Source: Pseudomonas kribbensis
GTDB taxonomy: Bacteria > Pseudomonadota > Gammaproteobacteria > Pseudomonadales > Pseudomonadaceae
Length of the DNA stretch: 64,000 nucleotides
Assembly: GCF_003352185.1 (NCBI RefSeq)
Contig: NZ_CP029608.1
Location: 2,852,001 to 2,916,000, forward strand
Reading direction: 5' to 3'
Position numbers and translations under genes: made by a program. Positions within the stretch are counted from its first letter, which is position 1. Every line of letters begins with the position of its first letter. This document shows positions 24,379-32,199 of the stretch, piece by piece. Under the pieces are notes generated by a model. It did not search any database, was not told the origin of the DNA, and saw only the letters and a program-made list of their open reading frames with translations.

Positions 24379-25008
24379 ATGCACACGCGAATCTTGTTGT
24401 TGGGTCTGGGTTTGATTGTTGCCAGCGGGGCCAGCGCCGAAGGCATGGAGGAACGTCTGCGCACCCAGTTGCGCAGCACCACCCAGCAGCTGCAAACCCT
24501 GCAAAGTCAGCAAGCCCAGGCCAGCGCCGCGCAACTGGCGGCGCAGAACGAAGCCAAGGCAGCGCAGGCGCAAATCAAGCAATTGACTGCCGAACTGGCC
24601 AAAGCCAAAGGCCTCGCCGAGCAACTGGCCGGGCAGCAACAGAGCCTGCACAGCCAGGCCCAGGCGCAGGTGGCGGCCAGCAACGAGCAGACCGGCAAGT
24701 TCAAGAAGGCCTATGACGAGCTGTTGGTCATGGCCCGTGCCAAAGAGGCAGAACGGTCTAAGCTTCAAGCGCAATTGGCCGAACGTGACACACAAGTGCA
24801 GCAATGTTCGGTCAAGAATCAACAAATGTACGGCGTGGCCAAGCAGATCCTTACCGCCTACGAAAACATCGATGTGGCCGAGGTGATGAAGATCCGCCAG
24901 CCCTTCGCCGGCAGCGCCCGGGTCAAGTTCGATGAACTGGCTCAGGGCTTCGGCGATGACCTGTACAAGACACAATTCGATGCGCCGCAAGCCGCGATCG
25001 CGCACTGA
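24379..25008 (+). CDS. periplasmic coiled-coil protein
   Basis: 209 residues, GGAG 7 nt before ATG 24379, 17 bp after the porin stop. Signal peptide 1-20 (LLLGLGLIVASGASA). A long Gln/Ala-rich coiled coil (about 24-140, with repeated QLQTLQSQQ, AELAKAKGLAEQLAG and KLQAQLAERD) is followed by a small globular end with one Cys (VQQCSVKNQQ). It could span the periplasm or scaffold the transporter complex. No enzymatic motif. Identity beyond the cluster is unknown. Confidence 0.75.
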   Translation: MHTRILLLGLGLIVASGASAEGMEERLRTQLRSTTQQLQTLQSQQAQASAAQLAAQNEAKAAQAQIKQLTAELAKAKGLAEQLAGQQQSLHSQAQAQVAASNEQTGKFKKAYDELLVMARAKEAERSKLQAQLAERDTQVQQCSVKNQQMYGVAKQILTAYENIDVAEVMKIRQPFAGSARVKFDELAQGFGDDLYKTQFDAPQAAIAH

Positions 25009-25037
25009 TTAAAAGACTCATAGACAAGGAAGAAGTA

Positions 25038-25502
25038 ATGACTCAATTGATCTCCCACGTATCTCCACAATCCCTGACCGAAGTGCTGCAAGCCGCCGGT
25101 TACCGCGTCAACCAGACCGAACAGAACGGCATCGTTCAACTGCTGAGCGCCAGTCAGGGCATCGGTTACGCGGTGCGTTTCGGCAACCCGGCGGTGGTAG
25201 AGCAGGGCAGCTACGTCGACTTCACCTTCAGCTGCGCACTGCGCGTACAGGGTGAATTGCCGTCGGGTGTGGCCGAGCAGTGGAACGCGACCCGTCGCTT
25301 TGCCCGGTTGTCGTTGCAGGGCGAGTTTCTGGTGATGGAAATGGACGTGGTGGTGGCCGCTGGCGTCAGCAGCGATTACCTGCGCGGCAATCTGGAACTG
25401 TGGGATCGCCTGCTGCAGGAATTCATCGTGTACCTGCGTGACTTCACCCAGAACGCCGCCGCCCAGGCTCCAAAGGTTGAGCAAGAGGAAGTCGCGCTGT
25501 GA
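25038..25502 (+). CDS. YbjN-domain protein
   Basis: 154 residues, AAGGAAG 6-9 nt before ATG 25038. No signal peptide. The layout SPQSLTEVLQAAGYRV, QLLSASQGIGYAVRFGNP, and RRFARLSLQGEFLVMEMDVVVAAGVS is that of the YbjN/type III-chaperone-like fold. E. coli YbjN influences stress responses and motility; here a chaperone-like cytoplasmic role for the cluster is conceivable. The stop overlaps the next start by 4 nt (GTGA). Confidence 0.75.
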   Translation: MTQLISHVSPQSLTEVLQAAGYRVNQTEQNGIVQLLSASQGIGYAVRFGNPAVVEQGSYVDFTFSCALRVQGELPSGVAEQWNATRRFARLSLQGEFLVMEMDVVVAAGVSSDYLRGNLELWDRLLQEFIVYLRDFTQNAAAQAPKVEQEEVAL

Positions 25503-26446
25503 CGAAACCTGCCATGGTGATCAGCGCCGCTGCGGTGGCGCTGTTGGTGGTGGCCGTGGCGCTGGTGGTGCGGCCGGGCAATGACCCGGTCGCCGCCCAG
25601 CAACCGGCGCCGGTCGTGGGTGCCAGTGCCGGGCCGGCGGTGGCGCGGTTGGGCAATCAGCAAGTCACACCGGAGGAATTGCAGGCGCTGCTGGCGGCTG
25701 TTCCACCGCAGACCCGCGAGCAACTGCGCGGCAATCGTGAGGCGCTGGAGCGCTGGATACGTTCACGCCTGGCCGAAAAAGCCGTGCTGGAACAGGCCGA
25801 CGCCCAGGGCTGGGCGCAGCGTCCGGACGTGGTTCGGCAGACCCGCGCCGCCACTGAGCAGATCGTGTTCCGCGACTATTTGCAGTCGGTGAGCAAAGTG
25901 CCGGCGGATTATCCGAGCGCCGTCGAATTGCAGCAGGCCTATGACGCGGGCAAGGCCAACTGGCAGACGCCGACGCTGTATCGGGTCAGCCAGATTTTCC
26001 TTGGGGTGAACGAGCCGCAGAACCTTGAGACCGTGCGCAAGCAGGCGGCGGACTTGAGCAAGAAGGCGCAAGCATCTCCGACGGACTTTGCAGCGATGGC
26101 CAAGGAGTTTTCTCAGGATCGGCTCACTGCCGAGCGCGGTGGTGACACCGGCCTGCAACCGTTGCAGCAACTGGTGCCGGAAGTGCGTGGCGCCGTGGCG
26201 CGACTCAAGGTCGGCGCGGTGTCCGATCCCGTTCAAAGCAGCGCTGGCTTCCACGTGATCAAACTCACCGAGCAACAACCGGCCCGTACCGCGACCCTCG
26301 ACGAATTGCGTGACCAACTGACTCAGGCCTTGCGGGCACAACGTCAGGAACAGATCGCCCAGGCGTATCTGGACGGCATGCTCAACACCGCGACGCTGAG
26401 CATCGATGGGGCCGAGCTCAACAAGGTGCTGGAGGAAAAACTGTAA
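25499..26446 (+). CDS. parvulin-type peptidyl-prolyl isomerase (PpiC/SurA-like), membrane-anchored
   Basis: 315 residues from GTG 25499, overlapping the YbjN gene by 4 nt. An N-terminal hydrophobic segment (VISAAAVALLVVAVALVV) without an obvious cleavage site anchors it in the inner membrane. A SurA-like helical N-domain follows (VARLGNQQVTPEEL, EQLRGNREALERWIRSRLAEKAVLEQAD). One rotamase domain sits at about 155-265 (YRVSQIFLGV, GDTGLQPLQQLVPEVRGAV, PVQSSAGFHVIKLTEQ). It probably assists folding of the barrel proteins encoded upstream. Confidence 0.9.
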   Translation: MTKPAMVISAAAVALLVVAVALVVRPGNDPVAAQQPAPVVGASAGPAVARLGNQQVTPEELQALLAAVPPQTREQLRGNREALERWIRSRLAEKAVLEQADAQGWAQRPDVVRQTRAATEQIVFRDYLQSVSKVPADYPSAVELQQAYDAGKANWQTPTLYRVSQIFLGVNEPQNLETVRKQAADLSKKAQASPTDFAAMAKEFSQDRLTAERGGDTGLQPLQQLVPEVRGAVARLKVGAVSDPVQSSAGFHVIKLTEQQPARTATLDELRDQLTQALRAQRQEQIAQAYLDGMLNTATLSIDGAELNKVLEEKL

Positions 26447-26517
26447 TTCGGACTCACCGCAGCTCCCACAGGAGATGTGTGCAAAGGCAAACAACAAAGA
26501 TCGACAGGGAGTCATCG

Positions 26518-27495
26518 ATGTCATTCACCGAACCCGCAGGACGACAGGGCAGCCCCGATTTTCGCTGGCCGCAGGAAAAGGCCGAACCCTGGCTGGCGCA
26601 GGTTGCGAAGATCGAGGGCGAAATCGCGCAATACTTTCTGGTCAGCGCCCGCTGCGGCTGCTTCATGCAGGCCGCCCGCAGCCTCAACGTGCGCTCGACC
26701 CTGCTGCGCAAACAACTGGCGCAGCTTGAACAGCAACTGCAATGCGCGCTGTTCAGCTTCCAGGGCAGCGCCTTGACCCTGACCCGCGAAGGCCAGCAAT
26801 TGCAGGCGCAACTGGTGGCCCTGGCCCACGAACGCAAACTGCCCGTGATCGAGCAACCCCTGATCAGGCTGGCCGTCGCCGAATCGATCCTGCACGACAT
26901 CCTCGGCCGCGACCTCATCGCACTGCTGCGCCGCAACGCCAGCGTACGCCTCGAGATCATCGCCCTCGACAGCGAACTCGCCCTGCGCGCGGTCAGCGCC
27001 GACATCGTCCTGTGGCTCGCCCACGGCGAAACGCCGCACCCCGGCCCGACCTTCGCCACCAGCGAACCGCAACGCCTCGCGCAACTGGAATACCAGCCTC
27101 ACATCGCCAAGCGCTACTCCCGCGTGACTGCACGCCCGGAAAGTCCCGATGATCTTGCCGATTTCATGCTGGTGCAATGGCAGCATGATCGGCAGATCGA
27201 CAGCTTCCGGCCATGGAACAATCTGGTCGAGCAACGTCTGGCCGGGGTGGTGCAGATGCAGTCTTATGAACTGATGCTGGAGATGATCCGGTGCAGCGCT
27301 TGCATTGGTTTGTTGCCGATGTACATGAGCCGGTTTGATCGCGGGTTGGTGGCGTTGCCGGGGTTGTTTGACGAGGCGATGAGGTTGCAGGCGTGGTTGG
27401 CGGTGAACAGTGACTCGCAGAGTGTCGGGGAAGTGCAGGTATTGGTGGAGTTGATTCAACGCACGTTCAATGAACGACAGGAGTGGTTTGAATAA
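26518..27495 (+). CDS. divergent LysR-type transcriptional regulator
   Basis: 325 residues from ATG 26518 (GGGAG 7 nt upstream). Winged HTH at about residues 30-95 (QYFLVSARCGCFMQAARSLNVRSTLLRKQLAQLEQQL; LFSFQGSALTLTREG), the LysR pattern with an unusual Cys-rich helix (RCGCF). A periplasmic-binding-like effector domain follows (IRLAVAESIL...IEIIALD; YELMLEMIRCSACIGLLPMYM). As the last gene of the TpsB-ExbBD-TonB block it is a candidate local regulator. P. aeruginosa carries a regulator at the same place (PA0701, from memory). Confidence 0.75.
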   Translation: MSFTEPAGRQGSPDFRWPQEKAEPWLAQVAKIEGEIAQYFLVSARCGCFMQAARSLNVRSTLLRKQLAQLEQQLQCALFSFQGSALTLTREGQQLQAQLVALAHERKLPVIEQPLIRLAVAESILHDILGRDLIALLRRNASVRLEIIALDSELALRAVSADIVLWLAHGETPHPGPTFATSEPQRLAQLEYQPHIAKRYSRVTARPESPDDLADFMLVQWQHDRQIDSFRPWNNLVEQRLAGVVQMQSYELMLEMIRCSACIGLLPMYMSRFDRGLVALPGLFDEAMRLQAWLAVNSDSQSVGEVQVLVELIQRTFNERQEWFE

Positions 27496-27506
27496 TCGCG
27501 TAAAAA

Positions 27507-27543
27507 GGACGGACTTAATTTAATAAATCCGTCCCCTTTTTTT
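27507..27543 (+). terminator. Rho-independent terminator
   Basis: Stem GGACGGA/TCCGTCC (27507-27513, 27528-27534) with an AT-rich 14-nt loop and seven T residues (27537-27543), 9 bp after the LysR-type gene. A second short T-tract follows at 27553-27558. It closes the 10-kb TpsB/ExbBD/TonB block. Confidence 0.8.
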
Positions 27544-27573
27544 ACAGTCCCCTTTTTTACACTGCAGATGCAA

Positions 27574-27598
27574 AAACGGCCCCGTAAAGGGGCCGTTT
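27574..27598 (-). terminator. Rho-independent terminator of DUF6124 gene
   Basis: Stem AAACGGCCCC/GGGGCCGTTT with a 5-nt loop. On the minus strand it ends in a run of five T residues, 12 bp after the stop of the DUF6124 gene. It faces the plus-strand terminator, so the two clusters are insulated from each other. Confidence 0.8.
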
Positions 27599-27610
27599 CG
27601 GATTCAGCAC

Positions 27611-27982
27611 TCAGGGCCGAGGTTCAGCCGCCACATCCAGATTATCCAGCACCCGATTCACCGCCAGTTCCGCCAGCATGATCAGTTGCCCGATGCCCAG
27701 CAGCACATGCCGCTGCGGCGCATCGATCATCCCGGCGAAATCGCTGGCCATGGTTTTGGCCGAGGTCAGGGTTTCGCAGGCGTCGGCTAATAGTTCTTCG
27801 CTTGGGATGCCGGGGGCGATGAGGTAGCGGGTATTGGGTTTGAGCAGCGGCTTTCTGGGGTGGAACGGGTTGAGGTAGTGGTCGAGGGCGCGTTCGGCGG
27901 CTTCGTGGAATTTCTTTGAATCGAGGGTTTCGTAGGGCGAGCTCGGGTCGGTCTCGGGTGGGTTTGGTGTTGGTTTGATCAT
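27611..27982 (-). CDS. DUF6124 family protein
   Basis: 123 residues, GGAGG 7 nt before ATG 27982. The pattern SKKFHEAAERALDHYL, then SEELLADACETLTSAKTMASDFAG and RHVLLGIGQLIMLAELAVNRVLD, is that of the small, Pseudomonas-restricted DUF6124 (formerly DUF3077) proteins. These often occur in several copies per genome. Mostly helical, soluble; function unknown. Its upstream region is long and GC-rich with short inverted repeats (see next entry). Confidence 0.8.
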   Translation of the reverse strand: MIKPTPNPPETDPSSPYETLDSKKFHEAAERALDHYLNPFHPRKPLLKPNTRYLIAPGIPSEELLADACETLTSAKTMASDFAGMIDAPQRHVLLGIGQLIMLAELAVNRVLDNLDVAAEPRP

Positions 27983-28362
27983 GATTGAACCTCCAGAGTC
28001 ATGGAGCCGCCACGATTCGCTGCGATACGAAGAGGTGGCAGCTATACGCGGGTCGCAGACCGGGACTCTAGAACCGGCAGACCCGAGGGTCTCCCACGTA
28101 CAGCCGCCATAAAACTGGAGGGTGTTGTGCGTCTAGAGATCGCGGGCTGCGAGACCCGATCACTGATTCATCAGCGACCCGGAAACGATAGAGCCGGCCC
28201 TCAAGGCGCACAAGCCGGCGGATTCTGGCGGATGCGTAGGCAATGGCGCAAGGCGTTGTGGCTTGCCGGAAGTTTCGGTCAACGGCATTAAACAGGCATG
28301 GCGAATCCGTGAAGAAGCGGTTTACAGTGACCGGCCACGCACTGATCCAGGAGGGATCGTTC
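27983..28362 (-). other. 380-bp non-coding region, probable long 5' leader of the DUF6124 gene
   Basis: No supportable gene. The region has short inverted repeats, such as AGACCC-GA-GGGTCT at about 28078-28092 and CTGAT-TC-ATCAG near 28162-28173, and repeated CAGACC/GACCCG words. Similar leaders precede other DUF6124 genes in my recollection of Pseudomonas genomes. It may be a structured 5' UTR, but no known riboswitch class is recognisable. The plus-strand part nearest 28362 holds the promoter and GGAGG of the acetyltransferase gene. Confidence 0.3.
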
Positions 28363-28881
28363 ATGCCTGAGCACAACCCCGCCATTCACCTCGAACGCTT
28401 CAGCGAATCCCACGTCGAAGGCGTCACCGCGCTGTACAACGACCCGGCCGTGACCCGGCAGGTGTTGCAGATGCCGTTTCAGTCTGCCGAGATCTGGCGT
28501 CAACGACTGATGCCGGAAAACGAACGCATGGTGAAACTGGTGGCGCTGCATCAGGGCGCGGTGATCGGGCATCTCGGTCTGGAGGCTTTTTCGCGGATTC
28601 GTCGCAGCCATGCCGGCAGTGTCGGCATGGCCGTTGCGGTGGCGTGGCAGGGCAAGGGCGTGGGTTCGATGCTGTTGTCGGCGGCGCTGGATGTCGCCGA
28701 CAACTGGATGAACCTGCACCGCGTCGAGCTTTCGGTATACGCCGACAACGAGGCGGCGATTGGTCTTTACCGCAAGTTCGGCTTCGAGACCGAGGGTCTG
28801 TTCCGCGATTACGCCGTACGCGACGGACAATGGGTCGATACCCTGAGCATGGCGCGGTTGCGCCGCAGAGCTACGGTTTGA
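28363..28881 (+). CDS. GNAT N-acetyltransferase (AaaT/YhhY-like)
   Basis: 172 residues from ATG 28363 (GGAGGG upstream). GNAT fold with acetyl-CoA motif VAWQGKGVGSMLLSAALDVADNW (Q-x-x-G-x-G) and the C-terminal IGLYRKFGFETEGLFRDYAVRDGQWVD block. The whole layout (ALYNDPAVTRQVLQMPF, GHLGLEAFSRIRRSHAGSVGMAV) parallels E. coli AaaT (YhhY). That enzyme N-acetylates L-amino acids such as Phe and Met and amino-acid analogues. Cytoplasmic, monocistronic. Its 3' end overlaps the convergent next gene by 11 bp. Confidence 0.8.
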   Translation: MPEHNPAIHLERFSESHVEGVTALYNDPAVTRQVLQMPFQSAEIWRQRLMPENERMVKLVALHQGAVIGHLGLEAFSRIRRSHAGSVGMAVAVAWQGKGVGSMLLSAALDVADNWMNLHRVELSVYADNEAAIGLYRKFGFETEGLFRDYAVRDGQWVDTLSMARLRRRATV

Positions 28882-29830
28882 CCAATTGATCGGAGTCGAC
28901 GTACTGGAATGTTGCCTCACCTGCGGGCGTCGACGGCGGAAACAAGCGGATCACCGGCACCCAGATTCTGGCGGTCGTGGAATCGTAAAAGTCCTTTTGA
29001 TTGCCCTGTGCCTCTGCAAGTCCGGCATTGGTACCGCCAGCTATGAAGAAGAACGCCATGAGCGGGAATGTGTCTTGCAGGTTTTGTGGCCAGGTCTTGA
29101 TCACGATTTCATTCTGTTCGGAGAAATGCGCAGGCATCTGGCTCAACATTCCCCTTGCGCGTACCGATTGATAGAAGGGCACTCCCGCCGGTTTGCCGGT
29201 GGGTTCGGAAACGTCAAACCCGCATTGCCGCAGGTGGTGACTGTCAGGTGAGGTGTCCCATACTTTTTTCCATTGTTCGGCAGTGGCAACCCCGGCGCTC
29301 TGGCAGCGCTGACTCGTAGCAGGAAACGAGGGGTAAGGACCGCAGGGTGATGTTCGGTTCCAGGTCCAGCCATCTATCGGAAACGAGCAAAGCACATCGA
29401 GATCGACCTTGTCCCAGGGGGCGCCGAAGATCGGGTACAGCATGAAACCGTTGCCTTTGCCCCAGGCCAGTCGCCCGAATTTTGAGTCGGCCCTGAGGTA
29501 GGAAAACGAAACCCCTCCATTCCTGACTGACGTCGGACTGGGGTTCCAGACATGATGGGTGTCGCCGGGATTCTTGTCCGTGACCCGAAAAATGATGCCG
29601 GAACATAGAAACGCAGGTCGATTGTTGTTCTTGTCGCAGTTCGGAAACTGGCGGTTGTAGAGCGTGTTCAACAATTCGACCACTTGGGGGCCGGTCATCG
29701 CAGCGTGCGGGTTGTTGCTGGCAATCCTTGGGAGCGTTGACTGGGTGTCGACCTGGGTACATCCGAGAACTATTGCAATCAGTAGCGCTTGAACGATGTG
29801 CTTCACGCTGATTGTTTTCAGGCTGCTCAC
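28871..29830 (-). CDS. halovibrin-like (HvnA family) secreted protein
   Basis: 319 residues from GTG 29830, chosen because AAGGAG lies 7 nt upstream (a TTG at 29854 has none). N-terminal hydrophobic segment IVQALLIAIVLGC, a possible lipobox. The mature part has several Cys and the pattern FLCSGIIFRVT, HVWNPSPTSVRNGGVSFSYLR, KFGRLAWGKGNGFM, VLCSFPIDGWTWNR and HLRQCGFDV. I associate this with proteins annotated as halovibrin HvnA in Pseudomonas (Vibrio fischeri halovibrins are secreted NAD+-glycohydrolases). Assignment is from memory, not alignment. It is in an operon with a DUF2599 lipoprotein 20 bp upstream. Confidence 0.6.
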   Translation of the reverse strand: MSSLKTISVKHIVQALLIAIVLGCTQVDTQSTLPRIASNNPHAAMTGPQVVELLNTLYNRQFPNCDKNNNRPAFLCSGIIFRVTDKNPGDTHHVWNPSPTSVRNGGVSFSYLRADSKFGRLAWGKGNGFMLYPIFGAPWDKVDLDVLCSFPIDGWTWNRTSPCGPYPSFPATSQRCQSAGVATAEQWKKVWDTSPDSHHLRQCGFDVSEPTGKPAGVPFYQSVRARGMLSQMPAHFSEQNEIVIKTWPQNLQDTFPLMAFFFIAGGTNAGLAEAQGNQKDFYDSTTARIWVPVIRLFPPSTPAGEATFQYVDSDQLVKP

Positions 29831-29850
29831 CTTGAATCTCCTTATGCTGT

Positions 29851-30297
29851 TCAAGGGGCCACTTCAGGCAATGGCTCCTCATGGTTGCAGCCTGCTGCCA
29901 CGGTTTGGGTAAGCCCTACATCCGGGCGCCAGGGCTCCAGGTTCCACTCCGGTTTGTCCCGCGCAACCATCAGATGGCAAATCAATTGGTGACGCAGGCC
30001 GTGGGTGTTCGTCCAGTAACGGCTGTTGGAATAATCACGGGTGAGTTCATCCCACAAATAGGCCGTGCCTTCCGGAGGTGTTCGTCGGGCGCAGTCGGTT
30101 GGCTTGATGGAAATCGCCCACTCGTAGTTCCGGTATATCCACCGCGCGCTGGCGACGTAACTCGTACAACGCTCCACCGTCTGGATGTAGCTGTCCGCTG
30201 CGGAGCGGGGGGATGTGTGAACCTCGACTGGCTGAGTTGCCACTTGCGCGCAACCGACGAGCAGCGCCAGGGGCAGTGTGCAGATTATTTTGCGCAT
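29851..30297 (-). CDS. DUF2599 family lipoprotein
   Basis: 148 residues with a lipoprotein signal peptide (PLALLVGC, Cys16). The mature domain fits DUF2599: a Trp/Tyr-rich start (RWIYRNYEWAISIKPTDCARR), then AYLWDELTRDY, LRHQLICHLMVARDKPEWNLEPWRPDVG, and TVAAGCN at the end. Function unknown, periplasmic or outer membrane. Members are found next to halovibrin-like genes, as here. A 6-bp GC hairpin (GGCCCG/CGGGCC, 30310-30326) sits in the 5' leader 12 nt before the start and could affect translation. Confidence 0.7.
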   Translation of the reverse strand: MRKIICTLPLALLVGCAQVATQPVEVHTSPRSAADSYIQTVERCTSYVASARWIYRNYEWAISIKPTDCARRTPPEGTAYLWDELTRDYSNSRYWTNTHGLRHQLICHLMVARDKPEWNLEPWRPDVGLTQTVAAGCNHEEPLPEVAP

Positions 30298-30363
30298 GAC
30301 TGGATCCTCGGCCCGTTTAACGGGCCAGCGGGTTCTTGGCGTTGTTATTGAAGATGAGCCTTC

Positions 30364-31749
30364 TTAGAGGAATACCTTCAAATACGGCGAAAAAATGATG
30401 GGGTCCGTGCTACCCGTACGCCTGATGGAGTAGTTGAAATAGGCTGTCTTGCCTGGGTTGCTGCTTATCCAGCTTTGCGGAATCGGGAAGTCCATGTATG
30501 GGGCTGAGGGGTAAGGGTAAGGGAGCTCGATGCTGTCGAGACGTGACTGACCATCGATGGTGCACGAGATGCGTGCCGTATATTGCGCTTCGAGGGGATT
30601 TGGGGCGTAAAGCCTGAGGTTGTTTCTGGCAGCGTTGATCGTGGGTACGCCGCATATGTGCCGCTGTGGGAGGATGTTGACATCCCGATCAAACGACGGG
30701 AGATCCTGCGTTGTGTTCGGTAGCCTGACGTAGTACCTGAACTGAATCTTGTGGCCGATCGAGTCGATAATCACTCGGCGAGGAATCAAAACAAGCAATT
30801 CCTGCCCGGCGGCAGGACCTGGCTGGGGTTGAGTAGTATAGGTTTCTGCGCGTCCCATGCATTCAACGTAGACTCTTTGTGCTGGATCAGAGCCCGTGTA
30901 CTTCACCCTCACCGTAGCGTGTGTCGCGGTGTAAAAGTCATTGTTGAAATCCAGGACATTACCGTTAGATAACCTGGCTTCCAGTACATCGGGCTTTGTC
31001 AGGTTCAGGGGAGGCTGTTTCACATGCACATCAATGTAGATGGGTGCTGACCAGATGGCCAGCGGGCCCGAGGTGTTGCCGAGACTGTCGGTCACTCGGA
31101 AACGAATGGCGAACCGTTGATTGTCCTGCCAGAAATCCTTGGCGAAGAGCTTTATCACGACTCGACCCAATTGCGCCTCTGTTGCACTCACTTTATGCGG
31201 ATAGGTTCGACCGTCCAGATCAAGGTTGATGTCGTCGCCTTCTCGCATGTAGGGGTAGGTGAGTTTGGCGTCGACTCCGTTTGCAGCCTCTGTGGGGCCC
31301 ACGTTTGTGTGGGACATGGACAGGATCAGGTTCGGATTGTCCCCGGAACCTGCGACCTCTCCTCCCGGGCGAGGTGTGTGGACGAGGACCAGAAGGTCAA
31401 TTGAATCCGTTCCTCCGGGCTGGACAGTGTTTATGACTCGCACTACCAGCGTGTTGATGCCATCAGTCAAAAAAGCTTTAGGCACGGAATAGTCGAAAGG
31501 CCTGCCTACGTCCCCCGGTTGAATGGTTTTCATGAATTGGGGGGAGCCGTTGTTGACGATCAAATATGCAGAATCGTTTGTCGCTTGCGCGTCCCAGGGG
31601 ACAATCTCAAGACGCAGCAGGTCGCCGGGCAAGGTGAAGAGTGCAAGCGGTACGCCGTAGTGAGGCTTCACGTTGGGGTTGGGGTAGTAAACGGGATTCA
31701 GAATCCCCCCGACAACTTTGGCGGGATACACCACAAACGGACTGTTCAT
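30364..31749 (-). CDS. hypothetical beta-sandwich-rich protein, 461 aa
   Basis: The start ATG 31749 has GGAG 8 nt upstream; an ATG at 31806 adds 19 residues but lacks a good site. No signal peptide or helix-rich region is visible. The sequence is rich in Pro, Val, Thr and Asn with recurring strand patterns typical of Ig-like repeats (LRLEIVPWDAQATNDSAYL; FAIRFRVTDSLGNTSGPLAIWSAPIYIDVHV; VRVKYTGSDPAQRVYVECMG). Similar large, repeat-like proteins of unknown function occur in fluorescent pseudomonads. The gene lies 67 bp upstream of the DUF2599/halovibrin-like pair on the same strand and may belong with it. Confidence 0.6.
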   Translation of the reverse strand: MNSPFVVYPAKVVGGILNPVYYPNPNVKPHYGVPLALFTLPGDLLRLEIVPWDAQATNDSAYLIVNNGSPQFMKTIQPGDVGRPFDYSVPKAFLTDGINTLVVRVINTVQPGGTDSIDLLVLVHTPRPGGEVAGSGDNPNLILSMSHTNVGPTEAANGVDAKLTYPYMREGDDINLDLDGRTYPHKVSATEAQLGRVVIKLFAKDFWQDNQRFAIRFRVTDSLGNTSGPLAIWSAPIYIDVHVKQPPLNLTKPDVLEARLSNGNVLDFNNDFYTATHATVRVKYTGSDPAQRVYVECMGRAETYTTQPQPGPAAGQELLVLIPRRVIIDSIGHKIQFRYYVRLPNTTQDLPSFDRDVNILPQRHICGVPTINAARNNLRLYAPNPLEAQYTARISCTIDGQSRLDSIELPYPYPSAPYMDFPIPQSWISSNPGKTAYFNYSIRRTGSTDPIIFSPYLKVFL

Positions 31750-31916
31750 CTTCTGCACTCCGGTTTCCGTGACGGTGGTTGCATGCGTTGCAACGGGTAC
31801 CGTCATCAAACACCGCCCATCCGTGCCTGCCTACTGTCAGATCTGACAGGTGAAGCGTGAAAAGACCTGCCGTTCGTCTTTTTTCTGCTGAAACGTTGTC
31901 CAACACACCGGGGTCC

Positions 31917-31948
31917 TGAGGCGTTCCCACACAGCGTAGGAACGCCTC
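31917..31948. repeat. imperfect palindrome of the GTTCCCACGC family
   Basis: TGAGGCGTTCC...GGAACGCCTCA forms an 11-bp inverted repeat downstream of the ccoN4-associated small gene (minus strand). It has no T-run but may act as a 3' stem-loop. The core GTTCCCAC-x-GCGTAGGAAC is a degenerate relative of the palindromes at 48875 and 51990. Confidence 0.5.
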
Positions 31949-31962
31949 AAGGCTGAAGCACT

Positions 31963-32184
31963 TTACATCTCGAGATTGACCCACCCCGGCTTCGCCACCT
32001 CCGGCGCCACCGCTTTCACGGTTTTACCGATGGCCAGCTCAACCCGCCGAGCCACCTCCGGATCATCCGCAAACGGCGTCAGGCTCGCATCATCCAGACT
32101 TTCAGCCGTTTCATGGCGCAAGCAATACTCCACCGACAACCACAAAAACAGCACGCCCAACACATTCAAAACGATATCGAACAT
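31963..32184 (-). CDS. small membrane protein associated with CcoN4
   Basis: 73 residues: one N-terminal transmembrane helix (FDIVLNVLGVLFLWLSVEYCL) and an acidic-then-basic soluble tail (DDPEVARRVELAIGKTVKAVAPEV). It starts 15 bp after the ccoN4 stop, clearly in the same transcript. Position and size match PA4134 beside ccoN4 of P. aeruginosa (from memory); it may be a CcoQ-like accessory of the oxidase. Confidence 0.7.
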   Translation of the reverse strand: MFDIVLNVLGVLFLWLSVEYCLRHETAESLDDASLTPFADDPEVARRVELAIGKTVKAVAPEVAKPGWVNLEM

Positions 32185-32199
32185 GACCGGCTCCCTTGA

